DNA of 64,000 nucleotides from Metridium senile (GCA_949775045.1 OX459102.1:11550201-11614200), one strand, 5' to 3'; positions 10,120-21,495 are shown, counted from the stretch's first letter. Notes: a model not told the origin generated them from the letters alone. Translations and numbers: made by a program.

Positions 10120-13100
10120 ATGAATCCAATCGTAAACTACGTGAAAGCCTTTACCAAAGGTTTAATACTTAGTCTTCCAGTTTGTATTGCTTTTGTTGAT
10201 AATATTGGAAGTATAGCGACAGTACAAGGCTCATCTATGAAGGTAATATGGCCAAAATTCATAAGAAATTGTAAATCTAGTTTTTACCATAACACGTGAA
10301 ATTTCGCCATTTTTGCCGGGCATCTTGTCATGACTTTTTTTCTGCATAAAATTGAGATATTATCCATTTAGATAAACTTGAATTAATCAATACATAAAAT
10401 ATGATTTTTTCTGGTATTCAGTATTAATATTATATTAACTTTTACACCGCAAGAAATCAATTTAGATATTTTCATCCAAGCATAATTTGCCCAATTGGTA
10501 TAAACCAATCGATCATGGGAAACTCAATCGATATCAAGCGATATAATCAATCGATTTATTTTGATTGAGGCCTGGTTCCCTTCAAAAGTCTTCATAGTCT
10601 CCATAACCCTTTTTTTGCTCACCAGATTCTTGCCAAAAATATTTTACTTAGTGCAAGCAAGTTGTACATGTATGTAAAGGAGGCTGCACTTCGAAAGGAT
10701 TGTAACCCCCCCCCCCTAACTCATTTTCACCTTCATTCATCTTTCACCGATACTGTTGATATTGATTGGTGTTGGCCAATGGATAATCACAAGGACGTCT
10801 CCAATCCATTTTCAGTGATTCACCAAAATCTAAATAACAAATTTTATGATCAATCAATGCAGATCAAACTATCCATTGTATTGAATAAATCAAAATCTTG
10901 TTCATTGATATCAAATGATTTTGATATCAATCGATTGATTGATTGGAACAATAATAGCCAATAGAATGAAAACTCCAGTTTCACGTTATCTAGTACCGCT
11001 GTACTATTTTACAAAAGGCGCATTTGCACCTGTAGGCTAAGTCTCGATTTGTTGTCAAAATGATCATTTTATTTATATTCTATTTCTATTTCCAGCCTTG
11101 CCTTAACCCAGACTACAGATCAGTAGATATTGTATTATTAAGCAAATTGGGAATGCGATCATATAAAGGAATTAGCAGAGGAGATGTGGTTTCAATTGTG
11201 TAAGTATACCCCTAGATCAAAAAAACATTGGAAACATATAGTAGATATAATGAAAGTATGGGTATACATAAATAAAAATTATAATGAAGCTACCTATTGT
11301 TAAATACCACAGTGCGCACAAATGAACTCAAAATTGCTCATTATACAGTCATGTAAACGTCCTTAAAATATGGAAATCCTGTTTAATTTATCATATGCAG
11401 TACAAACAGCAATCTCGAACCCCGAGCCTTCGTTCCTCTTGGCCAGCCAAGTAACGTAAGACTCTGGGGGACCGAAATTCTCTGCTTATGCTGATTGGCC
11501 CTTGAAAATACAATGGTCAGACCGGAAACAGACGAAGTAAAAGCTCTGATTGGTCCATCATGTAAACAAATGTACATTCAAAATGTAAATTTTACGATTA
11601 CATGTAATACGACGTCAACGGTTCGATAGAATATTTTAAAATATCGTCGTTTATGGAATATATACGAGTCGCGAAGTGAAGAGATATTGTATCGCCGCTT
11701 ATCGAGTCGCGAAGCAAATTAGAATACACACAAAATACTCCTTTAAACTATTCTAAACCTTGACAATCCTCAGACCTCTGGCATCCAGTTATTTACTAAA
11801 CGTCAATCGTACCACGAAAGCAAACTAATAACCGTTGGAAAACTATAAATAAATCGACGGTTAAAGCGATCTGAATTGAAGGAGATTTAGGCGCGTTTTT
11901 ATATCATTATATAAACTCTGATGGCCGTTAAAAAACCTTCCTAAACTTTAAATGTTTCATTAGTGAGGAAAATGTTTATATTTTGGCATAGAAAATATTT
12001 AAAATGCTACCAGGTCAATAATATTTTGAATGTGATTAACGTACTAAGTAACACAGGATGCCCAAACCCACAGATCATTATAATGTTACTAAGCATGCGC
12101 AATAGAAACCGGAACTCCAAAATCGGAGCTGAAAATTCCGTTCCCCCAGAGTCTAATGTCGGGCGCCATAAGACCGCTGACAAAAAGCCAGACGTGACTC
12201 GGGGTTCGAGATTGTACAAATAGCATAACATTGCATTCTCTTACCCAGACCCTTCTCAGCTTTCTAACGAAAAATCAAAGGCTCTGGTCGGATAAAATAA
12301 TTACATGCGTAATGAGTGATAATTAGGCACACCTTCTACGCAACTATTTTGTTTTAATGTTGCTAGAGACAACTGTCTACTAGAAATGTACTTTTGATCG
12401 CATTACTTGGTTTCAGGCTAGATTTACCGATGAGGCCATACATTCGGGAAAAAAAATAATAATTTGGGAAATTTGCTATCCATCAGTTGGTTAATGGTCG
12501 TTAATCTCAGTCTAGTTTAATAATAGTTCTGAGACTCAGCTGAGACATTCCAATGGCTAGTTGCAAAATACTGGCTGGCGAGCAATAAGCAGCAGACAAA
12601 ATAACCGTTGGGTCCGTTGGAATGTCTGAGAACAGAAAGACTAATAGCAGATAACAAACTCTCCAATTTATTTACTTTGTTCGAGCACTTAAATTGACAT
12701 AACTATAACCATAACCACAATTTGTTTTACTTAAGAATCAAATTTTACATTTAGTTTTGGTTAACGCATCAGTGAGAATTAACTTGAAATTCACCATTTT
12801 ATTAGGTACCGGAAGTTAGAAAATATTGAGCATGCGCATATCTGACGACCCAGATTCTGGGTCTTCTGGGTTGTGTCCGACCAGAGCCTTTGATCAGTGA
12901 AGCTGAGAAGGGTCTGGGTAAGAGAATGCATAACATTGATGATGATCATGATTTTGATGATAGTGGTGTTCATAATAGTGATGATGATGAAAATGATGAT
13001 GGTGATGTTCATATGATGTTGATGAGTGATGCTCGTAATGAAGTTGATGATAATCAAAATATAAATGATGAAAATGATGGTTTGAGGTAAATAGAGAAAA

Positions 13101-16100
13101 AAACATAGAGCATTTACAAGATGTGTGTGCAGCCATTGCATGGAAGCGCAACAAAAAATAAATGGTGAACAGGTTCCCATTTTTAAAAATCTGTTCTTTC
13201 CCATTTAAATCTGTACTTATGCAAATTTAAATATGAACTTATGCAAATTGTCAATGTGTGCTAAACACACAGATCAACCAATCAGAGTATATTATTTTAT
13301 GAAGTGAACTTCTCTGATTGGTTGATTTGTGTGTTTAGCACTCATCAACAAAATTTGCATAAGTACAGATTTAAATGGGAAAGTACAGATTTAAATGGGA
13401 GCCTGTTGGTGATAACATATACAGTTGTAGATTATGATGATATAATTTGTCAATGGCCAGTTGTGAGAAGTGATGCAGACCTGCTATATTTTTTTTTTCT
13501 TTTTTTGCTCCAATTCATCTTATTTCAAAAATTGTTGTTTAGAGACCCACAAGACCCAAATATTATTCTAATAAAAAGAGTTGTTGGTTTACAAGGGGAT
13601 ACAATCAAGTAAGAATTGAACTGATATATATTTGAAATTATTCCCAAAAGGAAATAATTGACTTAAATAATAAACATTGACCTATTGCTTTGTCTAAGTG
13701 AAAATAAGTTGAAATAAAACTATTAAAATAACAACCTGACTGTAGTTTTAATTAAAAGTACAAACAATTTATCCATGAAATACAAAACTTCAAGTAAAAA
13801 TGCGGCAGCCAGGATAATAACTCTTACAAAGAAATATGAACATATTACACCTATATTACGCAAACTGCATTGGTTACCAATAGAATATAGAATAAAATAT
13901 AAACTCTTATTATTAACATATAAAGCTATGAACAACTTAGCACCTAAATACATATCTGACCTCATCGACATTTATGTACCAAGGAGCAATCTCAGGTCAT
14001 CGTCAAGCAATAATTTAACTCCATCTAATTATAACCTCCGCAACTATGGTTTTAGGGCTTTTTCTTGTTCTGCGCCATTTTTATGGAATTCTCTTCCGCA
14101 AAACATTAAGTTAACAAATACAGTTTCTAGTTTTAAAAGTCAACTTAAAACGTACCTTTTTAAAGAAGCTTATTTATAGATTTTTAACAATATATATATA
14201 GTTACACTGTTTGTTTTAGTGATAATTTTAGATACATTTTATATAATATAGCATATTTCATATATCATCTTAATTCATACTTATTCATTGTATATATAAT
14301 TTAGATTTCTAGTATAACATTATTATATCTTGTAATTAGTTTACAAATGTATTGATTGTAAAGCGCTATTGAGCAATTATCAATTGGAAATAGCGCTATA
14401 TAAATAAATAAAGTTATTATTATTATTATTAAAAGAGATTTGGAAAATATTATTTAAAATAAAAACTAATGATAGAATACAACATTTCGGACTCATACAA
14501 AACTACATTAATTTTATAAATAATACAAAATAGTGCTACATTAAACAATAGAAAACAATAGAATTAGCCAAAATTGTACTATTTAGTATTACACTGTATT
14601 TACTGATGTTTCACTGATATACTATTTGCACACATTTAGTTACTGAAATATTCAGTATTAATTAATTTTGTTTGGGTTATATTCTATTCAAGTATAAATA
14701 CACAAGTGATCATGGTTATAGCAAATTGGTTGAAAAATTCACCCTATTTCTTGATAATTTTGCATGCTTTTAGAAATACAAAATGAACAGTTTTTCTTTT
14801 AAAAAGGCTGTTTATTTTTACTTTATTTTGAATGATCACTTCTGTATATATACTAAAGAAATTATCCACCTCAGGCTAAGTGAATATCGGTGAATAATAG
14901 CCTTGACTCCTTCTTGCTTATTATTTACCGATATTCACTTTGCCTTTGGCGAATAATTGTTATTTTTTTCTGTACTTTCTCATATCAGCTGGTCAAGGAT
15001 ATTACCTTATATTTTTGTTTGTTTGTTTTAGGACGTTAGGATACAAGAATAAATATGTGAAAGTACCCAGAGGGCATTGCTGGGTTGAGGGTGATAACCA
15101 TGCCCATAGTATGGATAGTAATACATTTGGACCAGTAAGTTAATGATAATAATAACTCATCAACAAATGAGTTTGGGCTAGGTATCAGTATGAAAATGTG
15201 CCAGCACTATCTAGATGCAGCGTACATGCCACCTAAACTGCTCTGGACCCCAAAGTGCAAGTGGTGTTAGCCGCTGGCCTGCAAGCATTGTCTCTGTTTT
15301 AACTTAGCCTAAATTACATTAATTGATAATGATGACAAAGCATTATGATGATGATGATGATGATAGCAGAGATGATAAAGATGACTATAATGATGATATT
15401 ATTGATATTGATGGTGACAGTAAGCAATTATTGGATGAGGTTGAGCATGACATCGTAAATTATCAAGACCGAGGTCTGTGTTATCTGCCGAAGCCTCCTG
15501 GCTGAGGCAGATAATACTGACTCGAGGTCTTGATAATTTACGATATCATGCGAAAACCGAATTCAATAAATGTTTTATTATACATTTTTTAAAGTAAAAG
15601 TACAATTATAATCAGGCAAAAGAGACAATAACAAGCAAATCTCGCTGACATTTTCACATCAACTCCCTGAGAACGTTGGGTGGGGCGGGAACAAAAGCGA
15701 AGGGAGAGGGCCCTGGGAATGAGGTTGGATGATGTTGATGATAGCAGAGATGATAAAGATGAGTATAATGATAATAATAATAATAATAACTTTATTTTAT
15801 ATAGCCACAATTACAAAAGCTCAACACCGCTTTACAATTTTAGAAGGAAAAAAAATATGATTGATAAAATTCTATATACAGTACATGGAATGAAATCTTG
15901 GCTAAATCTACATAATTAATAAAAATGTTTTAAAAAGGAAAATAAATATAAATATAAACAAAGTTACTAAATTTCATAATTTAATAATGATGGTGGCATT
16001 GATGATCGAATAATTATGGTGATGGTGGCAGTTATGAAGATGATGTTGACAATGACAGTAATAATGATGTTGATGGTTATCATTAATTTTGTTGATGACA

Positions 16101-16847
16101 ATGAGTTACAATAACCATTCTAATAATATATTACAGCAAGGACACTTGAACTGCAAACACTTGACTTTTTTCAGATTATTATTATCTGAACATTCTACTG
16201 CTTCACAACATCTAAACAGGAAGCAGCGAGTTCATGCAAATACACTAAGTGTTCAAAATAAATCATTTCTAATCTATTTACTCAAGGGTCCTCAAGGGTT
16301 GGGGGTTATCAATAGTAACAAAAAACTCAAAAGTGTTCACAGTTCAAGTGTTCCCACTATAATGCTTTTGATAAACCTGATAAAGATATAGCCTCCTGCG
16401 CAGGAATCTCTTATATCTCTTTTCATCAGGCTTCCTGTGGTGAAGCAGTTCTTCCCTGCCAAATATTCCAACACAGGAAGCCCGATCGCATCAACAAAGG
16501 AATCCCTAAGGAGTAACCTGCGGAGAAGGGTAATAAAGATATAGATTCATGTATGTCTTATTCCATAGGTAGCAGTTGGTTTAATTCAAGCTAAAGCTAC
16601 TTGTGTAGTCTGGCCCATTCGACGATGGAGTAAAATACAAAATCTATTACTTACTAACAGAGGACCTCTTTCAAGTAAAGAATGTGAACAAATCAGTAGA
16701 AATGACTCCATTGAAGCAAAGTTAACTCTAAATGGATCAACTAACGATGAAGAAACCATAATAGACAATAGTGAAATGCATTTCACAGACTATGAGACAA
16801 TGAGTGACTGCGGTTTATTACCTGGTAAATTTGGACCTGTTAGCTAG
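10120..16847 (+). CDS. IMMP2L: Mitochondrial inner membrane protease subunit 2
   Basis: Five exons: 10120-10242, 11096-11199, 13543-13608, 15032-15134, 16569-16847 (123+104+66+103+279 = 675 nt, 224 residues), all GT-AG with consistent phases. The protein is a signal-peptidase-I-type serine-lysine protease that trims intermembrane-space sorting signals in mitochondria. The N terminus matches the family (YVKAFTKG, a hydrophobic segment, then GSSMKPCLNP with nucleophile Ser39). The Lys of the dyad lies in [11 protein letters not shown], and the conserved [16 protein letters not shown]...[11 protein letters not shown] block follows. The C terminus (VVWPIRRW and a long acidic tail) extends past the roughly 175 residues usual in vertebrates. 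Introns are loaded with transposons. Exons 3-5 are duplicated at 24248-26883. Confidence 0.95.
11410..12214. mobile_element. 805-bp non-autonomous DNA element, CAATCTCGAACCC ends
   Basis: Ends CAATCTCGAACCCCGAG and CTCGGGGTTCGAGATTG are exact inverted repeats. Flanks are TACAAACAG (11401-11409) and TACAAATAG (12215-12223), a 9-bp target duplication with one change. The duplicated segment at 23620-23660 keeps the unoccupied site (TACAAACAG directly followed by CATAACATTG), so the insertion boundaries are confirmed internally. No transposase frame was seen. Confidence 0.9.
12234..12928. mobile_element. 695-bp non-autonomous element with 10-bp target duplication
   Basis: CATTCTCTTACCCAGACCC at the left mirrors GGGTCTGGGTAAGAGAATG at the right, and the match extends about 60 bp with a small gap. 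Target duplication CATAACATTG lies at 12224-12233 and 12929-12938. It is absent from the duplicate copy. It sits immediately against the target duplication of the element at 11410-12214. An inner palindrome around 12530-12640 (GAGACATTCCAA / TTGGAATGTCT) suggests a nested or compound structure. Confidence 0.88.
13168..13412. mobile_element. Foldback MITE in IMMP2L intron 2
   Basis: Arms built on CCCATTTAAATCTGTACTTA and its mirror TAAGTACAGATTTAAATGGG, plus CACACAGATCAACCAATCAG against CTGATTGGTTGATTTGTGTG. The duplicate locus has a different element (23890-24121) at nearly the same place and lacks this one. The target duplication is probably TGGTGA but unclear. Confidence 0.65.
13789..14438 (+). 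mobile_element. 5'-truncated non-LTR retrotransposon (LINE) 3' end
   Basis: From about 13775 to 14179 the frame reads as the C-terminal end of a LINE reverse-transcriptase protein ([40 protein letters not shown], and later [16 protein letters not shown]). This end is common in animal CR1/L2- or Jockey-like elements. It is followed by a 3' UTR with AAGCGCTATTGAGCAATTAT and a tail of TTATTATTATTATT. The duplicate intron (about 24485) lacks it, so insertion followed the segmental duplication. It is a dead-on-arrival copy. Confidence 0.85.
15447..15548. repeat. Palindrome in IMMP2L intron 4
   Basis: CGTAAATTATCAAGACC and GGTCTTGATAATTTACG form long arms around TTATCTGCC...GGCAGATAA. The duplicate at about 25790-25842 keeps only the left half, which then runs into an ATG/GAG microsatellite. 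The right half was lost there by deletion or repeat expansion. Confidence 0.7.
16390..16533. mobile_element. MITE of the TAGCC family in IMMP2L intron 4
   Basis: The left end AGCCTCCTGCGCAGG faces the degraded right end CCTGCGGAGAAGGGTAA. The 9-bp flank TAAAGATAT occurs on both sides (16381-16389 and 16534-16542). Internal CAGGCTTCCTGTGG / ACACAGGAAGCCCG form further arms. A copy at the same place in the duplicate (about 26417-26570) shows this insertion is older than the segmental duplication. Confidence 0.7.
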
Positions 16848-16867
16848 TAGTGTATGAAGTTTGATTT

Positions 16868-17040
16868 TTTTAAATCAGCAGAAATGACTCCATTGGAGCA
16901 AAGTTAACTCTAAATGGATCAACTGACAATGAAGAAAACTTAATAGACAATAGTGAAATGCATTTCACAGACTATGAGACAATGAGTGACTGTGGCTTAT
17001 TGCCTGGTAAATTTGGTCCTGTTAGCTAGTAGTGTATGAA
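16868..17040 (+). repeat. Tandem extra copy of the IMMP2L last-exon tail
   Basis: About 170 bases just past the IMMP2L stop repeat the 3' half of exon 5, from the AATGACTCC segment through the GTTAGCTAG stop, with few changes. It is joined by a short T-rich stretch. The truncated duplicate has two such extra copies at 26905-27250. They lack a splice acceptor of their own and are probably 3' UTR or non-coding. Confidence 0.8.
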
Positions 17041-17484
17041 TTTTGATGTTTTAAAAGGGAAATACTGATTATTTGAAGAAATTAGAGTTACTTTCTAAAG
17101 ACAGATGGCTACAATAGGCACCAAAAGAATAAACTTTGACTTTTAGAAAGTTTTTTTTATACTTTTTTGTCTTTTTTACAGTACATATTTAAAAAAATAA
17201 ACTAAACAGTGGCGAGTTCTTGTAGGCTAAAATATTTCTTGTTCATTCTTGATGTTCTTTGCTCAGATATAAGATATATTGATGAAAAATTCCATTTTCA
17301 TGTTCTCAATCGTGATCGGATGATTATGTTTTAGTGGCCTTGGTTGCAATGTAAAATCTAAATTTAACTGAAAGGATTTTTTTACATAGTAATTATGTAC
17401 ATGCATTTCGCTTTACCATGTTTACCAAAATATCAAAAAAGACTAAGTTGTTTCATTCTGTAATATTTTTGAATCGTTGTAAAC

Positions 17485-17687
17485 ACGACGTGACGTCATA
17501 TGCCAACTCTTGTCAACGTGGAAAAGCCAGCGTTGCAATTTTAAGTGACGTCACATTCAGATGCCAGCACGATCACAACCCTGATACAACCAATAAACAC
17601 CAACTATTAGGTGCTTTCGTGACAGTGCAGTTTTCTTGCATTCATATAAACACTGTGCAAATTATCTTATAACACAGTCGATTAGCC
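17485..17687 (+). promoter_or_regulatory. Putative promoter of P450 copy 1 with two CRE motifs and TATA box
   Basis: Perfect palindromes TGACGTCA (the CREB/ATF-type site) lie at 17491-17498 and 17546-17553. A TATAAA lies at 17645-17650, 38 bp before the ATG. The same arrangement is kept upstream of the other two P450 copies (27699, 27754, 27836 and 31559, 31614, 31713). Transcription-factor binding is inferred from motif identity only. Confidence 0.55.
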
Positions 17688-18540
17688 ATGGATTTCCTAC
17701 TAACAGTCGTTGCAATAATCATCATTCTTGCTCTGATATACTGGTTTGGTGTGAAAGATTATGCACTGATAGCCGACGTACCCGTAAACGGCCCTAAACC
17801 TTGGCCGTATCTAGGTAACATACCACAAGTGATCAAGTATGGAGGCCTGCATAAAGCATTCTGGGAGTGCTTTAAGCGTTATGGCCGCGTCCATAAGTTT
17901 TACCTTGGACGCAGACCTGGTTTCGCGGTAACTGATCTAGAAATGGTCAAGCATATCTTGGTTAAAGATTTCGATAAGTTTCGTAATCGCCCAGAGTTTG
18001 TTAAGTTCAATCCTCCATTGGTCCACGGTGTTGCCTTCGCTCGGGATCAAAAATGGAAGCGAATCCGTACGATTTTAACTCCAACTTTCAGCACGGCAAA
18101 ACTCAAGCAACTTGTACCTATCGTGGAGGCTTCTGTAGTGCAGTTGGAGAATAAAATGGAGAGGCTTGCTCGAACTGGTGAGTTTGTTTTGATCGTAAAG
18201 ACTTCGTTATGCTACAATGACCTCAAAAACCAACTAGTTAAACTTCGTTCAAGATAGTTCAAATAAATCATGCCCAGAAACTCAGCAGCTAAAATAATTG
18301 AAAGGAAAGTTGGTTAGAAATTTGAATGTTCATCGTTCCAATTCTTTTGGAGCTCAGATTGAAGATTTGCAAATTTTGATTTTGATTTTCTAATCTCCAA
18401 GATTTTAGAGATTAATATTGCTAACGTCAAAAGTAAAAAGTAAAGTAAAGTAACCTTATTTAACGTCGGTATAACTCGTGACAGTCATAGACTGATAAAC
18501 TTGAGGCCGACGGTGCGCTCATTTTACTCCCCTCTCTCCA

Positions 18541-18572
<32 letters not shown>

Positions 18573-20608
18573 CTTAAAGCTACACGGAAAGGAGAGAAGT
18601 CGAAACAAGGACGTGAGGTCACTGGGAATCGAACTCGGGACCTCTCGCACAGAATGCCGCGCACTAACCAACTGTGCCATCCTTGCTCCTCAAGTACTGA
18701 GTCCGTGCAAGTACTGAGTTTTAGAATAATTTTCAACTAACAAATAAGCATCTCCTTTAAATTTTTAATCATGTTTTTTTTCTGGAATACAACAAACAAC
18801 GTGAAAATTGACACCAAAACGCATATTCAAACTTAGTCATATCCAGCTGGGTCAAACAGCGTGACATGACACGACGTAGATTTTTGTGTTGTGTGACATC
18901 CCTCATTGCTTTACGGGTGCACGCATTTTTGCAGTTGTCGTTGGACTTACTACTTTACCATGTTTGTTACTTAGGGGGCTTTCATTTATTAGTGTATTGC
19001 GGGGGGGGGGGGGGGGTTATTTGCGGAAGCTATATAGACCCTTTTACTAAGTCCCAAAGTGTTGTGTTTTTCGCGCTTGACGTCAAATTTATTCTTTTCA
19101 CTTCCTTTCATATTATACAAATTTCAAAAGAATAAATTTGGAGTCAAGCGCGGAAAACACAAGACTTCGGGACTTATTAAAAGGGTCTATAGGGGGTGTA
19201 CAAATTGAATGCTGTTTAATTAAAAGGGTTTAGTGAAACCTCGATGAGATATAGGGGCTATGATATTTTGGCCAGCCAGGAAAGGGGGAGTGGGGAGGTT
19301 GAGTAATATTTGGAAAAGACAACAGGTGATTTTGCCGACCCCCCTGTCAAACACTCCATATACTTTATTATGATATTTTTGGTAACGTCAACTAAATAGC
19401 TTATTAAATTTATCAACCATTCAATAGTCTTCCTCGAAGCCGTTCTTAGTGTCGGGCTTCCTGTCCCTCCCCACTTAGAACGGCTGAGAACGACTAAGAA
19501 ACCATTCAACGGTTTGACTATACAGTTTACAGTTATTGAATATTTTTACTCCAATCATCAGTCATCTAGAAACATCGACGTTGTTATAGCATAAGTGCTG
19601 ACCAATAATTAATGCTTAACTTTTTGACTTCCAGGAGAAAATGTGAATATTACAAGGCTGTTTTCTCTGTTCGCCCTTGACATCATCATGAAGGCAGGCT
19701 TTGGTTACGATACAGATGTCCAGAATAAGCCAAATGAGGAGTTCCTCCAGCGAGTTCAAACTGCTCTACAGATTCCTCTCTGGAAGCGAGCGTTCACGAT
19801 GTTCCCTTTTTCCGACCAACTCAGCAAAATGCTCAACATCCAAGTCCTAAAAGGAGCGGATTACTTTATGGCAATTGCGAGCACGATAGTGGCTAGTAGG
19901 AAAGAGCAAGGTTCCGGTGGAAAACGTGACCTTCTACAGTTGATGCTGGAAGCAAACGAAGAAGAACTCGATGGCTTGCCAAGACTTAGCGACGATGAAA
20001 TGGCAGCACAGAGTATGATATTCCTTAGTGCAGGATTCGAAACCACTGCTACTTCGTTGACAAGTACAGCATACATGCTAGCCACCTATCCTGACGTCCA
20101 AGAAAAACTCCTCCAAGAACTCGACAAGGCTCGTGCAAATGACCAAGGATTGTCCCTTTATGACCTGGCCCACCATATCGAGTACCTCGATCAAGTCGTC
20201 TCCGAGGTGATGCGTCTCTGTACTCCTGGCTTCAATCTCATAAGAACCTGCAACGAAGATGTAGTCATCAAAGGAATACGTTTTCCTAAGGGCGCTGACA
20301 TCAACATCCCTAATTACTGCCTCCACCGCGATCCTGAGGCTTGGGAACGACCTGATGAGTTCTACCCAGAGCACTTCACAGCAGAAGCGAAAGAAAAGCG
20401 TCATCCTTATTCTTACATGCCTTTCGGGTATGGGCCTCGGCAGTGCATCGGAATGAGGTTCGCCTTGAACGAAATGAAGATCGCCTTGCTGACCGTTATG
20501 GAGAAATACAAGTTTGAACGGTGTTCGGAAACTAAAAATCTCGATCATGTGACGTCAATTGTTATGCTCCCAAAGGATAACGTAGTACTCAAGATAGTGC
20601 AACGTTGA
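17688..20608 (+). CDS. Cytochrome P450, CYP3 clan, copy 1
   Basis: Two exons, 17688-18177 and 19635-20608 (490+974 nt, 487 residues), phase-1 intron. An N-terminal membrane anchor (about 3-20) is followed by the proline-rich hinge VPVNGPKPWPYLGN, the C-helix WKRIRTILTPTF, the I-helix oxygen-activation motif AGFETT (296-301), the K-helix ExxR (EVMR, 354-357), the EFYPEHF meander and the haem loop FGYGPRQCIGMRFAL with thiolate Cys434. Overall sequence is close to the CYP3A/CYP5 type (IGMRFALNEMKIAL, PSFS-like TPTFSTAKLKQLVPIV). It would be an ER-bound monooxygenase; substrate is unknown, with xenobiotic or lipid oxidation typical of the clan. It is almost identical to copy 3, more distant from copy 2. 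Confidence 0.95.
18430..18692 (-). mobile_element. tRNA-derived SINE in intron of P450 copy 1
   Basis: On the minus strand the head GGAGCAAGGATGGCACAGTT contains an A-box-like TGGCACAGTTGG and, 38 bases on, the B-box AGTTCGATTCCC. A body and a short TTACTTTAC repeat tail at 18430-18450 follow. This is a typical pol III SINE layout and not a working tRNA gene (no 3' acceptor pairing seen). Confidence 0.75.
19033..19191. mobile_element. Foldback MITE, TATAGACCC ends
   Basis: TATAGACCCTTTTACTAAGT mirrors ACTTATTAAAAGGGTCTATA, and the arms continue through CGCGCTTGAC/GTCAAGCGCG and AAATTTATTCTTTT/AAAAGAATAAATTT. A poly-G tract (19000-19015) lies just upstream. A diverged relative with AATAGACCTCTTTA ends is at 29598-29775. 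Confidence 0.75.
19437..19500. repeat. GCCGTTCTTAG foldback before exon 2, shared by P450 copies 1 and 3
   Basis: GCCGTTCTTAGTGTC... pairs with the nearby TAGAACGGC. The same element and about 130 bases of following intron occur at 36823-36895 ahead of copy 3 exon 2, and neither is seen in copy 2. Confidence 0.55.
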
Positions 20609-20741
20609 TGGAGGAAAGGAGAGTTGTACTGGACTGGCTATATACCCTATGCTAGTCTCTTCATGAATACAATGATTTGGATTATGTCAAACTAGAACCT
20701 TTCTAGCTATCATAACTGAATATTATATAACAAGTAATATG

Positions 20742-21495
20742 TAGCCTGCGTGCAGCCGGTTTAATTACCCGTAATAACCGTCTGCGAAAGTTCGCCAGAT
20801 ATCGTGTTCTCTGTGACCCGATATATGAAGCAATTTCTGATTGGCTCTCGCTAGGATCAATTCTTACGCGAACTCTGATTGGTCAACGGCACGGCATAAT
20901 CTCTTCCGGTTGAGATGTTTTCGTTGCTACATGCACGTGAGTTTGACCATGTTGACAGCTAGAGTAAAGAAATGGTCTAAATATATTACTATGAGTGTAT
21001 TTACCTGCGATTTGTGCCGCAGCACACAACTTAAACCAGAAGAGAGGTTCCTCATTGAAGGAAAGTGTGAAATTAAGATTCTTTCAGAGCTCCAAATTCT
21101 TTCTCGAACGCCGAATAATGACTATATTTGCCGTCGATGTTTCGTACTTTTGAAGAGACGAAGGCGTTCGCTTCAAGATATAACCTCCACCGAAAGTGCT
21201 TTTAACATCACAGCGTCCTTTGAAGAACATTGTGAAAGTGCTGATTGTAATATATTTAGACCATGTCTTTACTCTCGCTGTCAACATGGTCAAACTCACG
21301 TGCATGTCGGCAACGAAAACATCTCAACCGGAAGAGATTATAACGTGCCGTTGACCGATCAGAGTTCGCGTAAGAATTGATCTTAGCGAGAGCCAATCAG
21401 AAATCGCTTCATATATCGGGTCACAGAGAACACGATATCTGGCAAACTTTCGCAGACGGTTATTACGGGTAATTAAACCGGCTGCACGCAGGCTA
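20742..21495. mobile_element. 754-bp Mutator-like foldback element with about 245-bp terminal inverted repeats
   Basis: TAGCCTGCGTGCAGCCGG at the left mirrors CCGGCTGCACGCAGGCTA at the right; pairing continues for about 245 bp on each side (to about 20986 and from about 21248). Flanks are GTAATATG (20734-20741 and 21496-21503). The paralogous repeat units elsewhere show the empty site, which fixes the boundaries. Long inverted repeats plus 8-9 bp duplications fit Mutator-like elements, though other superfamilies also make 8-bp duplications. The centre carries an ORF (next entry), so this could be a Pack-MULE-type carrier. Confidence 0.85.
20841..21380 (+). CDS. ORF carried by the foldback element, CxxC...CxxC protein
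   Basis: Open frame of 179 residues whose outer parts are translations of the inverted repeats. Only about residues 50-135 come from unique internal DNA. That part has CDLC near residue 55 and YICRRC near residue 99 followed by FVLLKRRRRSL, a spacing and context reminiscent of N-terminal zinc-binding modules such as ZAD (two CxxC pairs, ICxxCxxxL). I cannot assign a family. Likely either an element-encoded fragment or a captured host exon; expression as drawn is doubtful because both ends lie in repeats. Confidence 0.35.
   Translation: MALARINSYANSDWSTARHNLFRLRCFRCYMHVSLTMLTARVKKWSKYITMSVFTCDLCRSTQLKPEERFLIEGKCEIKILSELQILSRTPNNDYICRRCFVLLKRRRRSLQDITSTESAFNITASFEEHCESADCNIFRPCLYSRCQHGQTHVHVGNENISTGRDYNVPLTDQSSRKN

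Noticed and set aside
10490..10965. Possible foldback with repeated AATCGATT/ATCGATTGATT motifs in IMMP2L intron 1
   Set aside because: Arms pair only loosely and no ends or target duplication could be fixed.
12791..13204. 137-residue minus-strand ORF rich in Ile/His, and similar ORFs at 23623-24223
   Set aside because: Antisense of GATGAT-rich intron DNA and MITE sequence; no domain, and poorly kept between the two duplicate copies.
18554..18736. Functional tRNA gene on the minus strand
   Set aside because: A- and B-box-like motifs are present but followed by a SINE body and tail, with no convincing acceptor stem.
20078..20548. 156-residue minus-strand ORF, also at 37470-37940
   Set aside because: Shadow of P450 exon 2; the forward frame has all P450 motifs.
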